The notes below the pieces were generated by a model. That model was not told the DNA's origin, made no database searches, and saw only the letters and a program-made list of their open reading frames with translations. The translations under genes were made by a program, and so were the position numbers. Below, one piece after another: positions 53,448 through 64,000 of a DNA stretch of 64,000 nucleotides. Source of the stretch: Chrysophaeum taylorii (taxonomy: Eukaryota > Sar > Pelagophyceae > Pelagomonadales > Pelagomonadaceae); assembly GCA_029834535.1 (NCBI GenBank), contig JAQMWT010000104.1, positions 1-64,000 on the forward strand, given 5' to 3'. Numbering within the stretch: the first letter of the stretch is position 1; each line of letters begins with the position of its first letter.

Positions 53448-54315
53448 TTATTCGCCTTTTAAGCAGCTTACTAGCCAGTCAAAGCCCTCAAACAAACCCT
53501 CGGCCTTTACTGCGCAGGTCTCTTGGATTGACCATTGGCGATTGCGGACTTCGGGAAGGCCCAATGATTCCGAGACCTGTAAATGCACGCGGAAATTGCT
53601 GCTTCTTGATACTGCCAGTGAAGCATTGACAACAAACCTCCTTGGCTCGTAGTGAACCCTTCTGGTCTTGCTTGTTTGCAAAAACAAGCAGAATTGCTTC
53701 TTTGAGCTCTTCTTCCTCCAACATGGCATGTAACTCTTGCCGCGCGACGGCAAGGCGTTCTTTGTCAGCGCTACACGGAGCGAGCTCTTCATAAACTGGC
53801 ATCATTTTCTTTGAAAACAAACCTATCAACAACAAAGATAATTGCATCTGTGTTGGGGTAGTAGCATCGCCAGTAAGGGCGAATCGAGGTCTGTCCCCCT
53901 AAATCCCATACTTGAAACTTAATGTTCTTGTACTGGAGGGTTTCCACCTGCACACATGAGCTTATTGGTACTATTATGACAACGCACATTGAAGCCTATC
54001 GTTGGAATTGTTTGAATATCCTCATCAGTCTCATTCTGCGACGCACTCTGTTAGGTCCGAGCACGTTCGAGCATGACACTTACCTGAAGCTTGTATAATA
54101 TTGTAGTTTTTCCAGCATTGTCCAGTCCAAGAATGAGGATACGAACCTATAACACCGCCTTGGAACAAAACTGGAAGGTGCTAACAGGAGCAATGAATAC
54201 CGCTTATGCACCTCTTTCGATCCAAAGATAGCTTGAAAAACTCGACTAACCAGTATTCCCTGCAAACCAGGAGGCATCAGTCATCGCACCCAGAGGTTTG
54301 CTAGGGTCTTGCCAT
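53448..54315 (-). CDS. ARL1: ARL1, ARF-like small GTPase
   Basis: A Golgi/trans-Golgi GTPase that recruits GRIP-domain golgins. The exon model on minus is 54313-54315 (ATG), 54212-54259, 54084-54146, 53988-54035, 53823-53947, 53638-53770 and 53448-53576, totalling 182 residues (ARL1 is about 181). Signatures: G1 GLDNAGKT, switch [10 protein letters not shown]3 [18 protein letters not shown]4 NKQD, G5 region ETCAVKAEG. Introns are 40-65 bp. The first is modelled with a GC donor (GCAAGA...TTTGCAG), which puts Gly2 after Met as needed for N-myristoylation; otherwise translation would start at MPPGLQG from 54,277. An acceptor 12 bp upstream is possible for exon 4. All frames are intact, so the gene is likely functional. 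Confidence 0.93.
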
Positions 54316-54358
54316 CGTCACGCGGCGTCCAGTGACCCTTGCGGAGTTCTCTATGAAT

Positions 54359-54427
54359 GACCCCTGGGTCTGAAATTTGGCCCTACTTTGAAGTTCTGAC
54401 ACGTTCTGACTCGGTTCCCGACGAGAG
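54359..54427 (+). repeat. DNA-transposon-like terminus upstream of ARL1
   Basis: GACCCCTGGGTCTGAAA... through GACTCGGTTCCCGACGAGAG is repeated in inverted form at about 59,950-60,010, and in shorter form at 57,620. It lies only 44 bp upstream of the modelled ARL1 ATG. Confidence 0.65.
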
Positions 54428-54473
54428 TCCCGCAACTCGAGCGCAAACTACACGTTTTAGAACTCTGAAACTA

Positions 54474-56126
54474 CAGGCGGGTCGACACTAATAATTACAG
54501 TTTTGTTGCCAGGGCCGTAAGATGGACCGAACTCGACCAACGAGCGATGCGAGGCGCTCAGGCGTACTCCCGACCACTCAGGCGTACTCCCGACCACTCT
54601 CCTTTCGGACCTGGGGCACGCCATACCCACAGTTTAACGTGATCGTGGTATGGTGTGGGGTCATGTCTAGCAGTACCCGACACTAAAAGTTACCAGGCAC
54701 GAGGAAGGAGAGGCTGGCTCGCTAGGGGCACTAGGTGTCGAAATAAGCATGACCGTAGCTCCCGGAGTGTCAGTGGGGTCCCTGGGAGCTTTGGGACGGG
54801 TCTGAGGTAGCTGGTTGGTTCGTGGCAGGGGTCGCGGACAGCGGCGACGACCGTGACCGATCTCGCGCTCGAATTCGGCGTCGCTGTCCTCCTCCTCTTC
54901 TTCATCTTCAGCATCAGCATCAGCATCATCCGGCTCGGCAAATGCAAGATCCCCCAGCGCTTTTTTGCACGCCTTCTTACTGCACCGCTTCCGTTTTTGA
55001 GATCCCCGCGGATCTCGCAGTACTTGACTTTGCTGGCATCGCAGACGGCGCCGCTGTCAAGGCCGCAGACGCGGCCGCCGTCCTTGCAGCGCTGCAACGC
55101 CTCGAAACGTGCCGAGAAAGCCGCGTTTATCGCGGCCGGCACAGGCCCCAGCACATCATGACAGTGTTGCACTCTCGGTTTTCGTAGGCTTCGGCCCAGC
55201 AGACGTTACCCTTGCCGGCCCCAAGCTTGGTCTTGGCGTTCCCTTTGTTGTCGGCGTAGTCCACGAACTGGGGCGTCTCGTCGAGGTTCAAGGATAAGGC
55301 AGGGGTCCGATATGGCGCCGTGCTCGTCCATAATCCCCGCGGCCTTGAGCTCGGCGCCAAGTCCTTGGATTCCCGCAAAGTACTCCTCGACCATCTCGTC
55401 GCAGTTCACGGCGGCACGCTTCGCCTCGATATTTTTGCTTGATCTTCGTGCCGATCCGGTGCAAGTTGCGGGCGAAGAAGCCTATGAAGAATTTTTCGGA
55501 GGGCGAATGGCCGCACACAAGTTTGTAGTTGGCGTTGTTGAACGGGACTTTCTTGCGTCCGCCGCGCCGGTTCTGAAGTCGACGGTTGAGTAAAATATGG
55601 CGCACTTTGACTCGAATCTCTTTGCAGCTTGGCGCGGCGCGGACCTTGTTGCTCTCGACGATCCATGTCACAAGCGCCTGCTCCTCCTTCGGCGTGAGCA
55701 ACGTCCGGTCCAAGCGAGTGTGCGTCACGGCTGTTCATCAAACGAAACACGCCCCTTCAGTCTATCGTCGAGCTGTCTCAAGGTGATGAGATCAATCCTC
55801 TCTGGGTTGGCGTCCTGCACTTCTTGGCCCGTACTCCTTCCTTCACGCAATACGCTAAGGCCTCCGCGAAGACTTTCTGCAGCTGGCGTTTCTTTTCCGC
55901 GTCCAACGCGGCCGTTTTCTTGTTGAAAACTCGCTTCGGAGCAGTTTTTTCTCGCTACCGCTTCTCCCGGGGTGTGATAGGGTCCCGCCCAGGCTCCTTC
56001 CATGCCTTGGGACGCTTGGCCACCTTCGGCTTGGCTCTGGTGGCCTTCCTAGCGGCGGAAGCTGAGTTTCGAACGAACGGGTAATGTCGTTGTAGTGTCG
56101 GGTGATTTTTAGTGTCGACCCGCCTG
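54474..56126 (-). mobile_element. pogo/Tigger-like DNA transposon
   Basis: 1,653 bp bounded by ~25-bp inverted repeats starting CAGGCGGGTCGACACTAA, with TA on each side (54,472-54,473 and 56,127-56,128), the Tc1/mariner-pogo target. The same GTGTCGGGT-type word recurs just inside each end (about 54,676 and 56,094). The transposase is on the minus strand and is interrupted. Confidence 0.85.
55127..56003 (-). pseudogene. pogo-like transposase (decayed)
   Basis: An N-terminal helix-turn-helix of CENP-B/pogo type (LTPKEEQALVTWIVES..., with EIRVKVRHILLNRR and SEKFFIGFFARNLHR, 55,440-55,728) is followed in another frame by the start of the DDE domain (NLDETPQFVDYADNKGN...ENRECNTVMMCWG, 55,127-55,300). 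Upstream open sequence to 56,003 (RIDLITLRQLDD) may be the start. Frame changes between the parts and the lack of later DDE motifs in frame show it is not functional. Confidence 0.75.
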
Positions 56127-56129
56127 TAG

Positions 56130-57611
56130 ACCCTAGAAACCGAAACTGACGTGTTCACGTATCCAACAGCATCAGGGACGAGGTGTCGGCTGCCTCTGCA
56201 GTCTCCGCCATCTCTGCCGGTGGCCCCAAAGGCGCGTAGTCGAGCTGCGACTTGTGGCAGAGTCCGCGCCAGTTGTCGGACTTGCTCGGCTATGCGATGC
56301 TGCCGAGGTGCCAGCCGCGACGTTCGCTGGACGACAGCGTTCCACCGAACCAGACCATGACCATCATCAACGCCGCAGGCCTAGTCTCCGTGCCGAGGAA
56401 GGCTTTGGGCTCCTGCGACTTTTCGATCGAGTACGTGTCCATCGCAGAGTCGTGATCACTCGTTGCGAGTCTCGGGACGTCCTTTCCATCTACGATCCCC
56501 GTTCCTGGCGGCGCCTCGGCCTCCGCCAGCGGAGCCTCCTCCGGCAGCAACGGCACCACCACCGGCAAGGTGCTCGCCTCGACCGCTGCCCCTGGCGCCT
56601 CCGCGCCTCCGAGACGTCCGTGTCCCTGGCGAAGACACACAACATCCCCGACGACAAGTAATCTCCGTGGTGAATCCGCAATTGTTCAGCCAACGCCCAT
56701 TTACAATCTGAAGGGAAGCCCGCCCGTACAATTCGTAACCCACAGCGTCCAGCAAGACACGCTTGCGGTCGGCGCTGTACTTGACGGTGGAGTTTGTCGG
56801 GACCCAAGTCAAAGACGCGGTGATGTCTGCTGTCACGTTGCCTTCCTCGCGCAGGACAGCGTTCGTGGCTCGCAATTCGGTGTTTTCGCACTGCAAACGA
56901 CCCATGTCGGCTTGAAGGTTGTGGGCTTGCGCCTGTGATTGGCAGTTGTCGGTACATTCAAGCGGGCAGTAGCTTCGGCGGTCAGCTTCGTCTGCTTTCT
57001 CTTCTCGCCACCTCGACCAGACTTGGGGCATCCTTGGAACGTAGCGTTGCCTCGGGATCGGTTGGCGCAAGCACCGGCGCCGATGTGTCCTCTCTAGACC
57101 GGCGCCTGCGCGCGACTGGCAGTGGAGGGAGTCGCGGGACAGGGCAAACCTCCGGGGACGGCCACCGTCGACGACGGCAAGGGGCATGTTGGGAGCTGGT
57201 CGCCGAGGGTGTGCAGTTGATTCTGCTTGGGCTGTGGCGGGACCAAGCCATTACATATGGCCTGGATCGCGATGTGCGTCGTGTTCTTCGATCCTATCGC
57301 TTTTCCAGGTACAGCCAGGCTCCGCAGCTTGCCCCGCTGCATTGCCGTCGTTACGTCAGCTACACCGACGTCCGCAGCCCTCGCCACATGTCCGTACGGC
57401 ACGAAGCGTCCAACCCACTCACCGGGCGGCCTCGCAATTAGTTAGACGACGCGACTGACCTCATCGTTGCGCGTTGTACTCGACTCCGGCATTTTCGCAA
57501 AAGAGCGACCGCCTTGTTCTGGGCAGGAAGACCCACAACGTTCAGAAAACCGAACACCGCCGGGTGCAGAGTGGGCGTGCGAAGCCGACTGTCACCTTCT
57601 TTCTGAACTCG
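56130..57611 (-). pseudogene. Unidentified degraded coding region
   Basis: Minus-strand open stretches at 56,456-57,187 and 57,094-57,402. The first contains a helical stretch with a CxxxC-type pair and a probable coiled coil (LQADMGRLQCENTELRATNAVL). The second has a possible helix-turn-helix (GHVARAADVGVADVTTAM). The frames are interrupted. I do not recognise the family; it may belong to the transposon whose ends lie at 54,359 and 60,010. Confidence 0.4.
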
Positions 57612-60020
57612 CTCTGTGCGACCCCTAGGTCTGAAACTAAACCCTAATCCGAGTCACGCTGAGTCATCGGCTTGGCATGCTCACTTTTGCGTGTCGGCTC
57701 CCCGTATATTTGTGTGGGGATGTCAGCGCGAGGCCACGTCAGCGACGGCACAAAATGTTCTAAATCGAACACCGACTTCGGGCCGCGAAAGCACGCTATC
57801 GGAGCAGCGCTACGCCCGCCGGACTTTGCGTCTACGGACACTTCACGACCTCATCTGTCGGTCAGGCCAAAGTCCGGCGGGCAGACGGTGCTAAACGGTG
57901 TGCGCTGTGGCCGTATGTGGCATTTCTCGCAGCGACTGCGGATCCACTTTTCGCGGCAGCGACGGCATTAGACACCGAAGGCTGGTGGGAAATCGACGTT
58001 GGCTTGGCACAACGCGTTAGTGTGAGTCTAAATCTCACTGTCGACTACGAAGAACGCCGCACTCTCTGGAGATCTTGGTCCGACTCTTCGTTGGCACTAC
58101 CAGAAAGATGCGGCTGGCCGGAGGCACTGGTCGTACTGTAGCAACCCGACGAAGTTCACGAGCAAAGCCCCCCCTCGTGGTCCTTGCCGATGCGGCGCAG
58201 GCGGAAGCCACGGGACCAACCACCAGTCCGTTGTCCGGCCTGGGACTGTCCGGCTACAACGACGTTGGCCATACTCTCCGGTGCCGGCGTCGACCCCAAG
58301 CCGCGCGCTGTGGAGGCCCCGGCCTCCGTCACGGCCCCGGACTCCGCCACGGCCCTGGCCTCCACCGAGACCCAGACCCACGTCGACCCAGCGCCGAGCA
58401 CCTACGAGGTGGGCTCGGTCGACGCCGAGCAAAGCACGGCCGAAGTCGGACGAGGAGTACGACAACACGCCGCTGCCAGCCCCGTACCGGTAACCCGAGG
58501 ATGTCATGGCAAAGTCCAAGCTCGAAGCTGCGGATCGTTCGACGGAGATCGCGAGCCAGAGAGCGTGTGTCCGGAACCTCGAGTACGAAAACTAACTTAC
58601 TAATTATAGGCCAATCCAGTGCATGAGGCGGAGGCTAATCGAGTACGAGAAAGTGGATGTTAAGACCAAGCTGCAGCAGGCTGGGACCGAACCAGTCGCC
58701 CAGCCCGTGCGACCCCGGTACTTCACCTGGCCTGTCTTGCTATACGGCCCGTTGCTTGCTATACGGCCGGCCTACCTCGAGGTCCTTCAGGCAAACCTCA
58801 ATAAGCGCCCCATCCGTCTCCTTAACGACTTCCTCGAGAACGACTTGCCGTCCGCGGTCTACTATAACCCCAGCCTCAAGATGGACCCGGTCACCGCGCG
58901 CGACGTCCTGGACGCCCTGGAGCAGTTTCAGTGTGTGGCGATGCGCTACAACGCGCGGGGCTAGTCGGGTGAGCTCCTCCAGTTCATCCAAGACGTCGGC
59001 AATCTCAGCGCGGATCGCAGCCGCAACTTCGACGAGAACCTGCCGAGGCTCGTGCGTGTGATCATTGAGTACATCCACGGCAAACTCGCCGAGAGCGTGA
59101 CCACGCACAGCATTTCCACGGTCGAGAGCATCGACGTGCAGCATGCTTGCATGGAGAGAATCGAGCGCGGCGTCGAGCTTCTCTACCTCATCGTCAACCA
59201 CGACTCCCAGCTCAACGCGACGTGCCATACCCCGGACATCTTCGGACCCGACAACTTGATCGACAGACTTTCTCGCTGTAACCTTAGTATCGTCGACCAG
59301 GAGATGAGAGCGACGGCGAAGCGAGTCCAGAAGGAGAACGAAAGGGGCGACATGTTGGCCGACGACTCGCAGCTCGTCATCGCTGGCCAGGGGAGGGGGA
59401 GCTTCACTATCCCGAAGTGCTTGCTCCTGGACAAGGCCGCCACGAACGAGAAGAAGAAGGAGAACGTCATTGAATTTATTGTGAAGCTTATGAGCCTCGT
59501 AAACGAGCTCCCGACCAAAACGCTCTTCGAGACCGAAGAAGCCGACAACAAGATCCCACTCTCACAGATGGACCACGCCGCTCTCGTCGCTGATCTGCGC
59601 CAATACGAGCACAACTTCGAGCCGCCAGCCTGACTGACGGGGCGCGAGTTGCTTTCGACGCTCCGCCGTAAGCCGGCCCCCATCTCCGCCGCAATCTCAT
59701 CCAGGAGACGACAAAGGGTCCCAACGGCAAGGTGTGCGATCTCACACGCAAGGTGGGAAACGGCGACTTCAAAGGAGTCGTTGGGGACGAAGGCGTCTTC
59801 GCCAAGTATGACGAGCCCGGCGATACCGATACTATCCCCACCGACGACGCGATGGAGACCTTGGACTTGAGTTCTATGAAATTATGGGGGGACTCGAGGG
59901 GGAACTGGTTGAAGGATATATACTGAACTTGTACACTTAAGCTTTTGAGTGACGCTCGTCAAAAACCGAGTCAGAACTTCAACTATAGGGCATAGTTTCA
60001 GACCCAGGGGCCGCACAGAG
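57612..60020 (+). mobile_element. Inverted-ended unit, candidate DNA transposon
   Basis: CTCTGTGCGACCCCTAGG...CTGAAACTA at 57,612-57,649 is matched in inverted form by 59,983-60,020. The 2.4 kb between carries plus-strand coding sequence. A longer match of the right end to 54,359-54,427 suggests either a bigger unit (54,359-60,010) or two nested relatives. No target duplication was identified and no transposase was recognised. Confidence 0.5.
58623..59633 (+). pseudogene. Unidentified ORF, about 336 codons with one interruption
   Basis: One frame runs almost throughout, with residues such as RPIRLLNDFLENDLPSAVYYN, FDENLPRLVRVIIEYIHGKL and KENVIEFIVKLMSLVNELP. It is predicted helical and mixed-charge, with no signal peptide or membrane segment. 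Upstream (about 58,090-58,200), another frame shows a Cys/His-rich stretch (HWSYCSNP...CRCG) that could be a zinc-binding part of the same gene. The family is not recognised. Confidence 0.45.
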
Positions 60021-60449
60021 TGCGCAAGAGCTTAGGCCCTAAATATACCACCGAAATTTGGCTTGCGGTTTGAGTTTTGAGGCCCTAACGTAACACAAAA
60101 CGGTCGTTGATGCCACTCCAAACCACATCTCTCTGTCTCTCCTACGTGCGGCCGCAATTAAGTTGGAAAACGCCCAAATACTAAACCCGCTGTCCGATGT
60201 TGTGAATGTGTCGGCCTCTGGCCGCCTCGCGGCGGCTTGCTTCGCGTCGGATGGTCACCAAATTCCGCGGATGTCCATCGAAAGCTGTTTGGCTCGCGTG
60301 TGAGCTTTGTTCGGCGGGTCCTGGCGAGGTTTGTTCGACTTATCACGGCGGTCCGGACGAGAACGAGGCCTCTCGTCGCACAGTCGCGACCTTCGCGATG
60401 TTCATCTTTGGCAATCCCGAACGGCGAGGTAACCGAAGGCGTAACCGCC
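60021..60449. other. Intergenic / transposon flank
   Basis: No gene is recognised. GC-rich from 60,200. The last bases (TAACCGCC, 60,442-60,449) are the left duplication of the SINE that follows. Sequence just upstream may be the 5' flank of the Harbinger element, split by that SINE. Confidence 0.45.
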
Positions 60450-60813
60450 TTACCCTGATCGCCGACCGCATGGTTGCGATGGAGGACGGTGCCTCATGAA
60501 TCCTGAGCCTTGCGAGGGCATCCGCCCTCCCGGCGTAGGTTGGCACCTATTCGTCTCCCGGGCGGGCCGGTTGGCAGCCGGAACGTTCGCAGTGGGACGG
60601 GGTATGGCCGGGGGGCGCAGACGGAAGGTTATCGACGAGTTGTTTGTCAGTCACATCGCGGTCTCCTCGTCGCATGGCGACAAGCTTGATGATCACTCTC
60701 CGCCGTCCCACCTTTCGGCGCCCCTCGTCTACAGGCCCGTGATTCCGGACTGGCTCCTGTCGGTCCGGCCTGGCTCCAATGCTCGGGAGAGGTCTGAAGT
60801 TAAGTTAGTTAGT
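60450..60813 (+). mobile_element. SINE copy S6 (type A)
   Basis: Plus orientation: head TTACCCTGATCGCCGACC, tail AAGTTAAGTTAGTTAGT, flanked by TAACCGCC at 60,442-60,449 and 60,814-60,821. Confidence 0.9.
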
Positions 60814-60821
60814 TAACCGCC

Positions 60822-61700
60822 AGCCATTCGATCAGTTCGCGGCCATGCTCGACGATCGCAAGTTCAGGCGGCGGTCCCGCTTGCATAGGCAGTTGTTCGA
60901 CTATGTTCTCTCTCGCGTGAAAAGCGAACTCCGCAAGAGCGAGAGTGCAGCCATTCGCTCCAGTGGATCGGCCATTTCCCCGAAGTGGGAACTCGCTATC
61001 ACTCTCCGGATGCTCGCTGGTGGCGATCCATCCGGCGTCGCGGACATGGCAATGTCTCCGACGTCACGGTCTGGCTGATTGTTGCCGAAACGGTGAGAGC
61101 GATCAACCGTCAGTTCCCTTTCGACAAGTTCGACCTAATGAACTCTGAGCGTCTTGAACAGCTCGAGACGGAGTTCGCATAAAGCGGAGCGGAAACGTCG
61201 TCCGTGGCTGCGTAGGCGCCGTCGACGGGATGGCGGTTTGCATCCGCAAACCGCGGTCGCGAGAGTGCGGCGGCAAACCGTGGCACCACTAAAACCGCAA
61301 GGGCTTCTACGCCGTCAACCTTCAGGTCGTCTGCGATGCGAAGAAGAAGATTCTCTTCGGCAGTATCCGGTGCCCGGGGAGTACCCACGACTCCACCGCT
61401 TTCGACGTGAGCTAGCTCGGCATGGAGCTCGACGCTGGGCGGATGTTGCAACCGTACTGGATTGCCGGGGACGCCGCCTACCGCGCCAGTGAGCTCATGG
61501 TCGTTGGCCAGGGCGTAACCTAGACACCTGGAAAGATAGTTTCAACTTCTGGTATTCCAACTCTCATATCACCATCGAGTGTGCCTTTGGCATTCTGACG
61601 GTGTAGTGGGGGGTCCTCTGGCGGCCGCTTAACTTTTCGTTGTCTTTGACCGCGCAGGTCGTCTTCGCGTGCAGAATCCTGCACAGTTTATGCATTGATG
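60822..61700 (+). pseudogene. PIF/Harbinger DDE transposase (decayed)
   Basis: In shifting frames the typical series appears: an N-terminal helical part (FDYVLSRVKSEL...ELAITLRMLAGGD), GCVGAVDGMAVCIRKP, NRKGFYAVNLQVVCDA, PGSTHDSTAF, YWIAGDAAYRASELM, then DSFNFWYSNSHITIECAFGIL and WRPLNFSLSL...ILHSLCIDAC. The catalytic D-D-E neighbourhood is recognisable, but several stops and frame changes make it a pseudogene. Terminal inverted repeats were not located. Confidence 0.85.
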
Positions 61701-61960
61701 CGTGCCTCGACAGCAGACATGTGAAGTATATGTAGAGAACAGGAAAATCACTGTGCCTCTGGTAGAGAATGATGGCGGTGGTAGTACTCCCCTCTAACGT
61801 CCTGTCTCTAACGACACAAAGAGCAGCACGGTGATCGACACAGCGATTTTTGGGTATTTTGGGTGTGTGAGTGTGAAGAGTAACCCTAGATAGAAATTTC
61901 CCATCTCTACGCCCTCGCAGATTGAACTCGGGGAGAGTAAAATCTGGAACAAACAAAAGA
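61701..61960 (-). repeat. Copia-2 LTR fragment, inverted
   Basis: The reverse complement matches the LTR region at 52,480-52,710: CCGAGTTCAATCTGCGAGGG, TCTATCTAGGGTTA, CACCGTGCTG, TGTGTCGTTAGA, ACAGGACGT and TGTTCTCTA. It truncates the Harbinger transposase on its 3' side. Confidence 0.75.
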
Positions 61961-62885
61961 AATGTCTGGCCAATGACAAAGAGAAGTTGAGTTCGGAGGA
62001 GGCGTGTGGTGAGAGGTGAGCAAATTGCACGAGGGAGGTATAGAGAGCGGAGTAGCACGTGAACTTTGGTGAGGAACGGACAATGCGCAAAGAAGAAAGC
62101 GGAACAATTTAAAAGGGGTGACAAAGTGCGAAGAAGAACGTCAGGATAGGAGACGAACAAATAGGAAAACGGAAAATATCGATTGCAAAGGGGAAGGAGA
62201 TGTGAACTAGGATGCTAGATGGGTGAAGTGTAGAGGTCAGATCATCATCTTGTCCAGTGACGAAGGCTAATTCTTATGACAACATTAAAAATTAAAGCAT
62301 GCTTTAGGGTAGTTGTTTGTTTCGTACGTCTTTAAAAGAGTCTCTTATGACTGAACTAAAGGTTAAGGTCGGGGTAAGGGTCGAGTCCCCACATTTTTAG
62401 ACGTTGGAGCCGTCGTAGCTACGTAGAGACTCGTACGACGGGACCGTGCTCCCGCTCTTGGCCTCTCATGATGCCGCGGCCGCGATCTTTTACCCTGGGG
62501 AGATGTACGTGATAGCTCTCGCCGGAAAAGAAGTCTCGTAGCAAAGGACTTCGGCGACGGCCGATCTACGCGCGTTGATTGCTGTTGCTTTTGGGCGACA
62601 ACGCGCTCTAGTCCTCCAGGCTGGCAACGTCACCATCAATAATCCAACTGTGCAGCGTGACGGAGCGGGTCTTTGGGCCAAGCGGCGAGAGTTTAAGGCG
62701 AACATAACAGCGTTTGGTTTCCTTTCTGGAACAAACAACTGGGCCCCGGCGAACAGCTCCCATCGGGGAAGCAGCTCGAGGATCATCAAGTAGAGCATAA
62801 CTCCAGCTCACAAGATAACAGTCCTCTTCCCACCACGCCCTCCCATTTTCGGTTCATACTACCCCAACTCCAGCCCTCCTGCAAA
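61961..62885. other. No gene recognised
   Basis: The first part (to ~62,170) is purine-rich and may continue the Copia-2 element on minus. From 62,385 the sequence is GC-rich and partly open on both strands without family signal. Confidence 0.4.
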
Positions 62886-64000
62886 GTGCATCTACCTCCG
62901 ACACACCACACCGCCATCGTGATAGACGACGACGACGACGAATATTCGAGCGCGGCTGGCACGGAACGCCCCCTAGTCCAAGCAGGTCTCGATGATAAGG
63001 TAATCAAGGAGCAGGCCGACAGCAACTTCATCTCCTGCCAAGACAAGGAGGTCGTACTACTTGGCGATCGTCCGAGCATGGACAACGCCGCGGACGAGCT
63101 GAGGGCCGCCATCTGTGGCGGTGTCAGGTCGCCCCGAGTCTCGGCTGCAGTCGTGGCGGCGGCTCGTAAGATTGATGGTGCCATTTGCGACAAGGTGCCG
63201 AAAGTCTTCTTCGACTCCGGGCTGGTGACGCGCCGGGGACCCTCTTGGGCGTGCCGCCTCACCTCGGTGCCATTCCAAGTGTACAAGCAGGACCGCTCGA
63301 AGATTGTCTACGAGTACAAGGGCGCTGCAGCGCGAGACCAAATGGCCGCCGCCTCCGTCCATCCAAGTACGACGTCTGCATGTCAAGGCGCCGTGTCGCC
63401 TTTGTGAACTTCGAGGACGGCGAGCCTAAGAGGGTCTGCGAGGACTTCGGCCTAGCCTGCTGCCCATGCGCAAATCCCGAGTGCTTCGGCACGAATGGTG
63501 CGTGGCACACGGCGCCGGTCAAAAGTAAGGACTGGCTTTTCCACACGTCCGCACCCAAGACCTCGTCCAACCTAAGTGCCCAGCCCGTCCTCGCTATTTC
63601 CTCGGAAGCAGTTATCACAGAAGGACAAGACCACCAACAGTCTCAAGGTGGCCAAGGAGACCCAGCAGCGGCGCGCTGTCGCCGCCGAGCGCGAGCGAAA
63701 CTTGGCCCACGCCGAGGCTCTCGATGCCGAGACGGGGTTGGCCATGAGGCGGGGCGTCTTGAGACCGAGCGAAAGTACCATGACGAGGTTACACGTCGGG
63801 AGGAGCGACTCTGGGTCCGGAACGAGCGCCAAGTTGCCGCGAGGGAGAAGCAGTACGACCGCGGTGCTGCGAAGTTGCAGCAGTCCATCGGCGAGCTCAA
63901 CGCGACCAAGGCCCAGTCAAAGGAGGCGGTAGGACTGGCTGCGGTGGCGGCCAAGGTGCGAACGAGGAGGCTAGAGAACAGTAATTTCGACTGTGTTACC
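62886..64000 (+). pseudogene. Unidentified coding region, reaches window edge
   Basis: The plus frame 62,886-63,407 codes an acidic N-terminus (VIDDDDDEYSS) and helical sequence. In another frame, 63,395-63,560 shows a Cys-rich stretch (VCEDFGLACCPCANPECFG), and 63,576-63,932 shows a strongly charged coiled coil (KETQQRRAVAAERERNLAHAEALDAE). The frame changes mean either introns or decay. I do not recognise it. Confidence 0.4.

Noticed and set aside
60450-60560. tRNA-derived promoter (A and B boxes) in the SINE head
   Set aside because: Only loose matches (TGGTTGCGATGG, GGTTGGCACC); they do not meet the consensus well enough to claim a tRNA origin.

Overview
The window is nuclear DNA of a eukaryote, probably a unicellular alga. 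The host genes are GC-rich, with short GT-AG introns or none. They include DNA polymerase alpha, ARL1, a RUS-family protein and a small protein with a plastid-style N-terminal presequence. A secondary-plastid (stramenopile-like) alga is an inference; no marker fixes the lineage.

Layout. (1) 1-10,709: 3' part of a Copia retrotransposon (Copia-1, copy A), split by two inverted copies of a short-LTR Copia that form a 7.6-kb palindrome. (2) 10,898-20,924: host gene island with POLA1 (minus) and, on plus, a possible TRIC-like membrane protein, a four-exon gene with a signal/transit-like leader, a RUS/DUF647 protein and an RgpF-like glycosyltransferase family protein. (3) 20,925-25,240: repeats and decayed sequence. 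(4) 25,240-36,478 (minus): a large Copia element (Copia-MT) carrying a cytosine-5 DNA methyltransferase domain between protease and integrase, an extra ORF downstream of RNase H, and a 21-bp motif coding T-E/A-x-S-L-N-Y at five places along the polyprotein. (5) 37,000-43,825: 5'-truncated Copia-1 copy B. (6) 43,826-50,831: a second Copia (Copia-2) split by a Gypsy element with near-identical LTRs. (7) 50,832-52,030: three SINE-like elements in a row. (8) 52,041-54,315: a deleted Copia-2 copy, an orphan host-like C-terminus and a complete ARL1 gene (minus). (9) 54,359-64,000: DNA transposons (pogo-like with TA duplication, PIF/Harbinger, an unidentified inverted-ended unit), another SINE, a Copia-2 LTR fragment and unrecognised degraded coding sequence.

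The strongest observations are the methyltransferase-bearing Copia with its repeated SLNY motif, and the inverted short-LTR pair. In that pair both the target-site duplications and the LTR sequence variants are swapped, which is the signature of a crossover between two elements that inverted the 129 bp between them. A SINE family with a (TTAG)n tail has five copies with clear target-site duplications. LTR elements are treated as fossils: parts and extents are given, not the changes that inactivate them.
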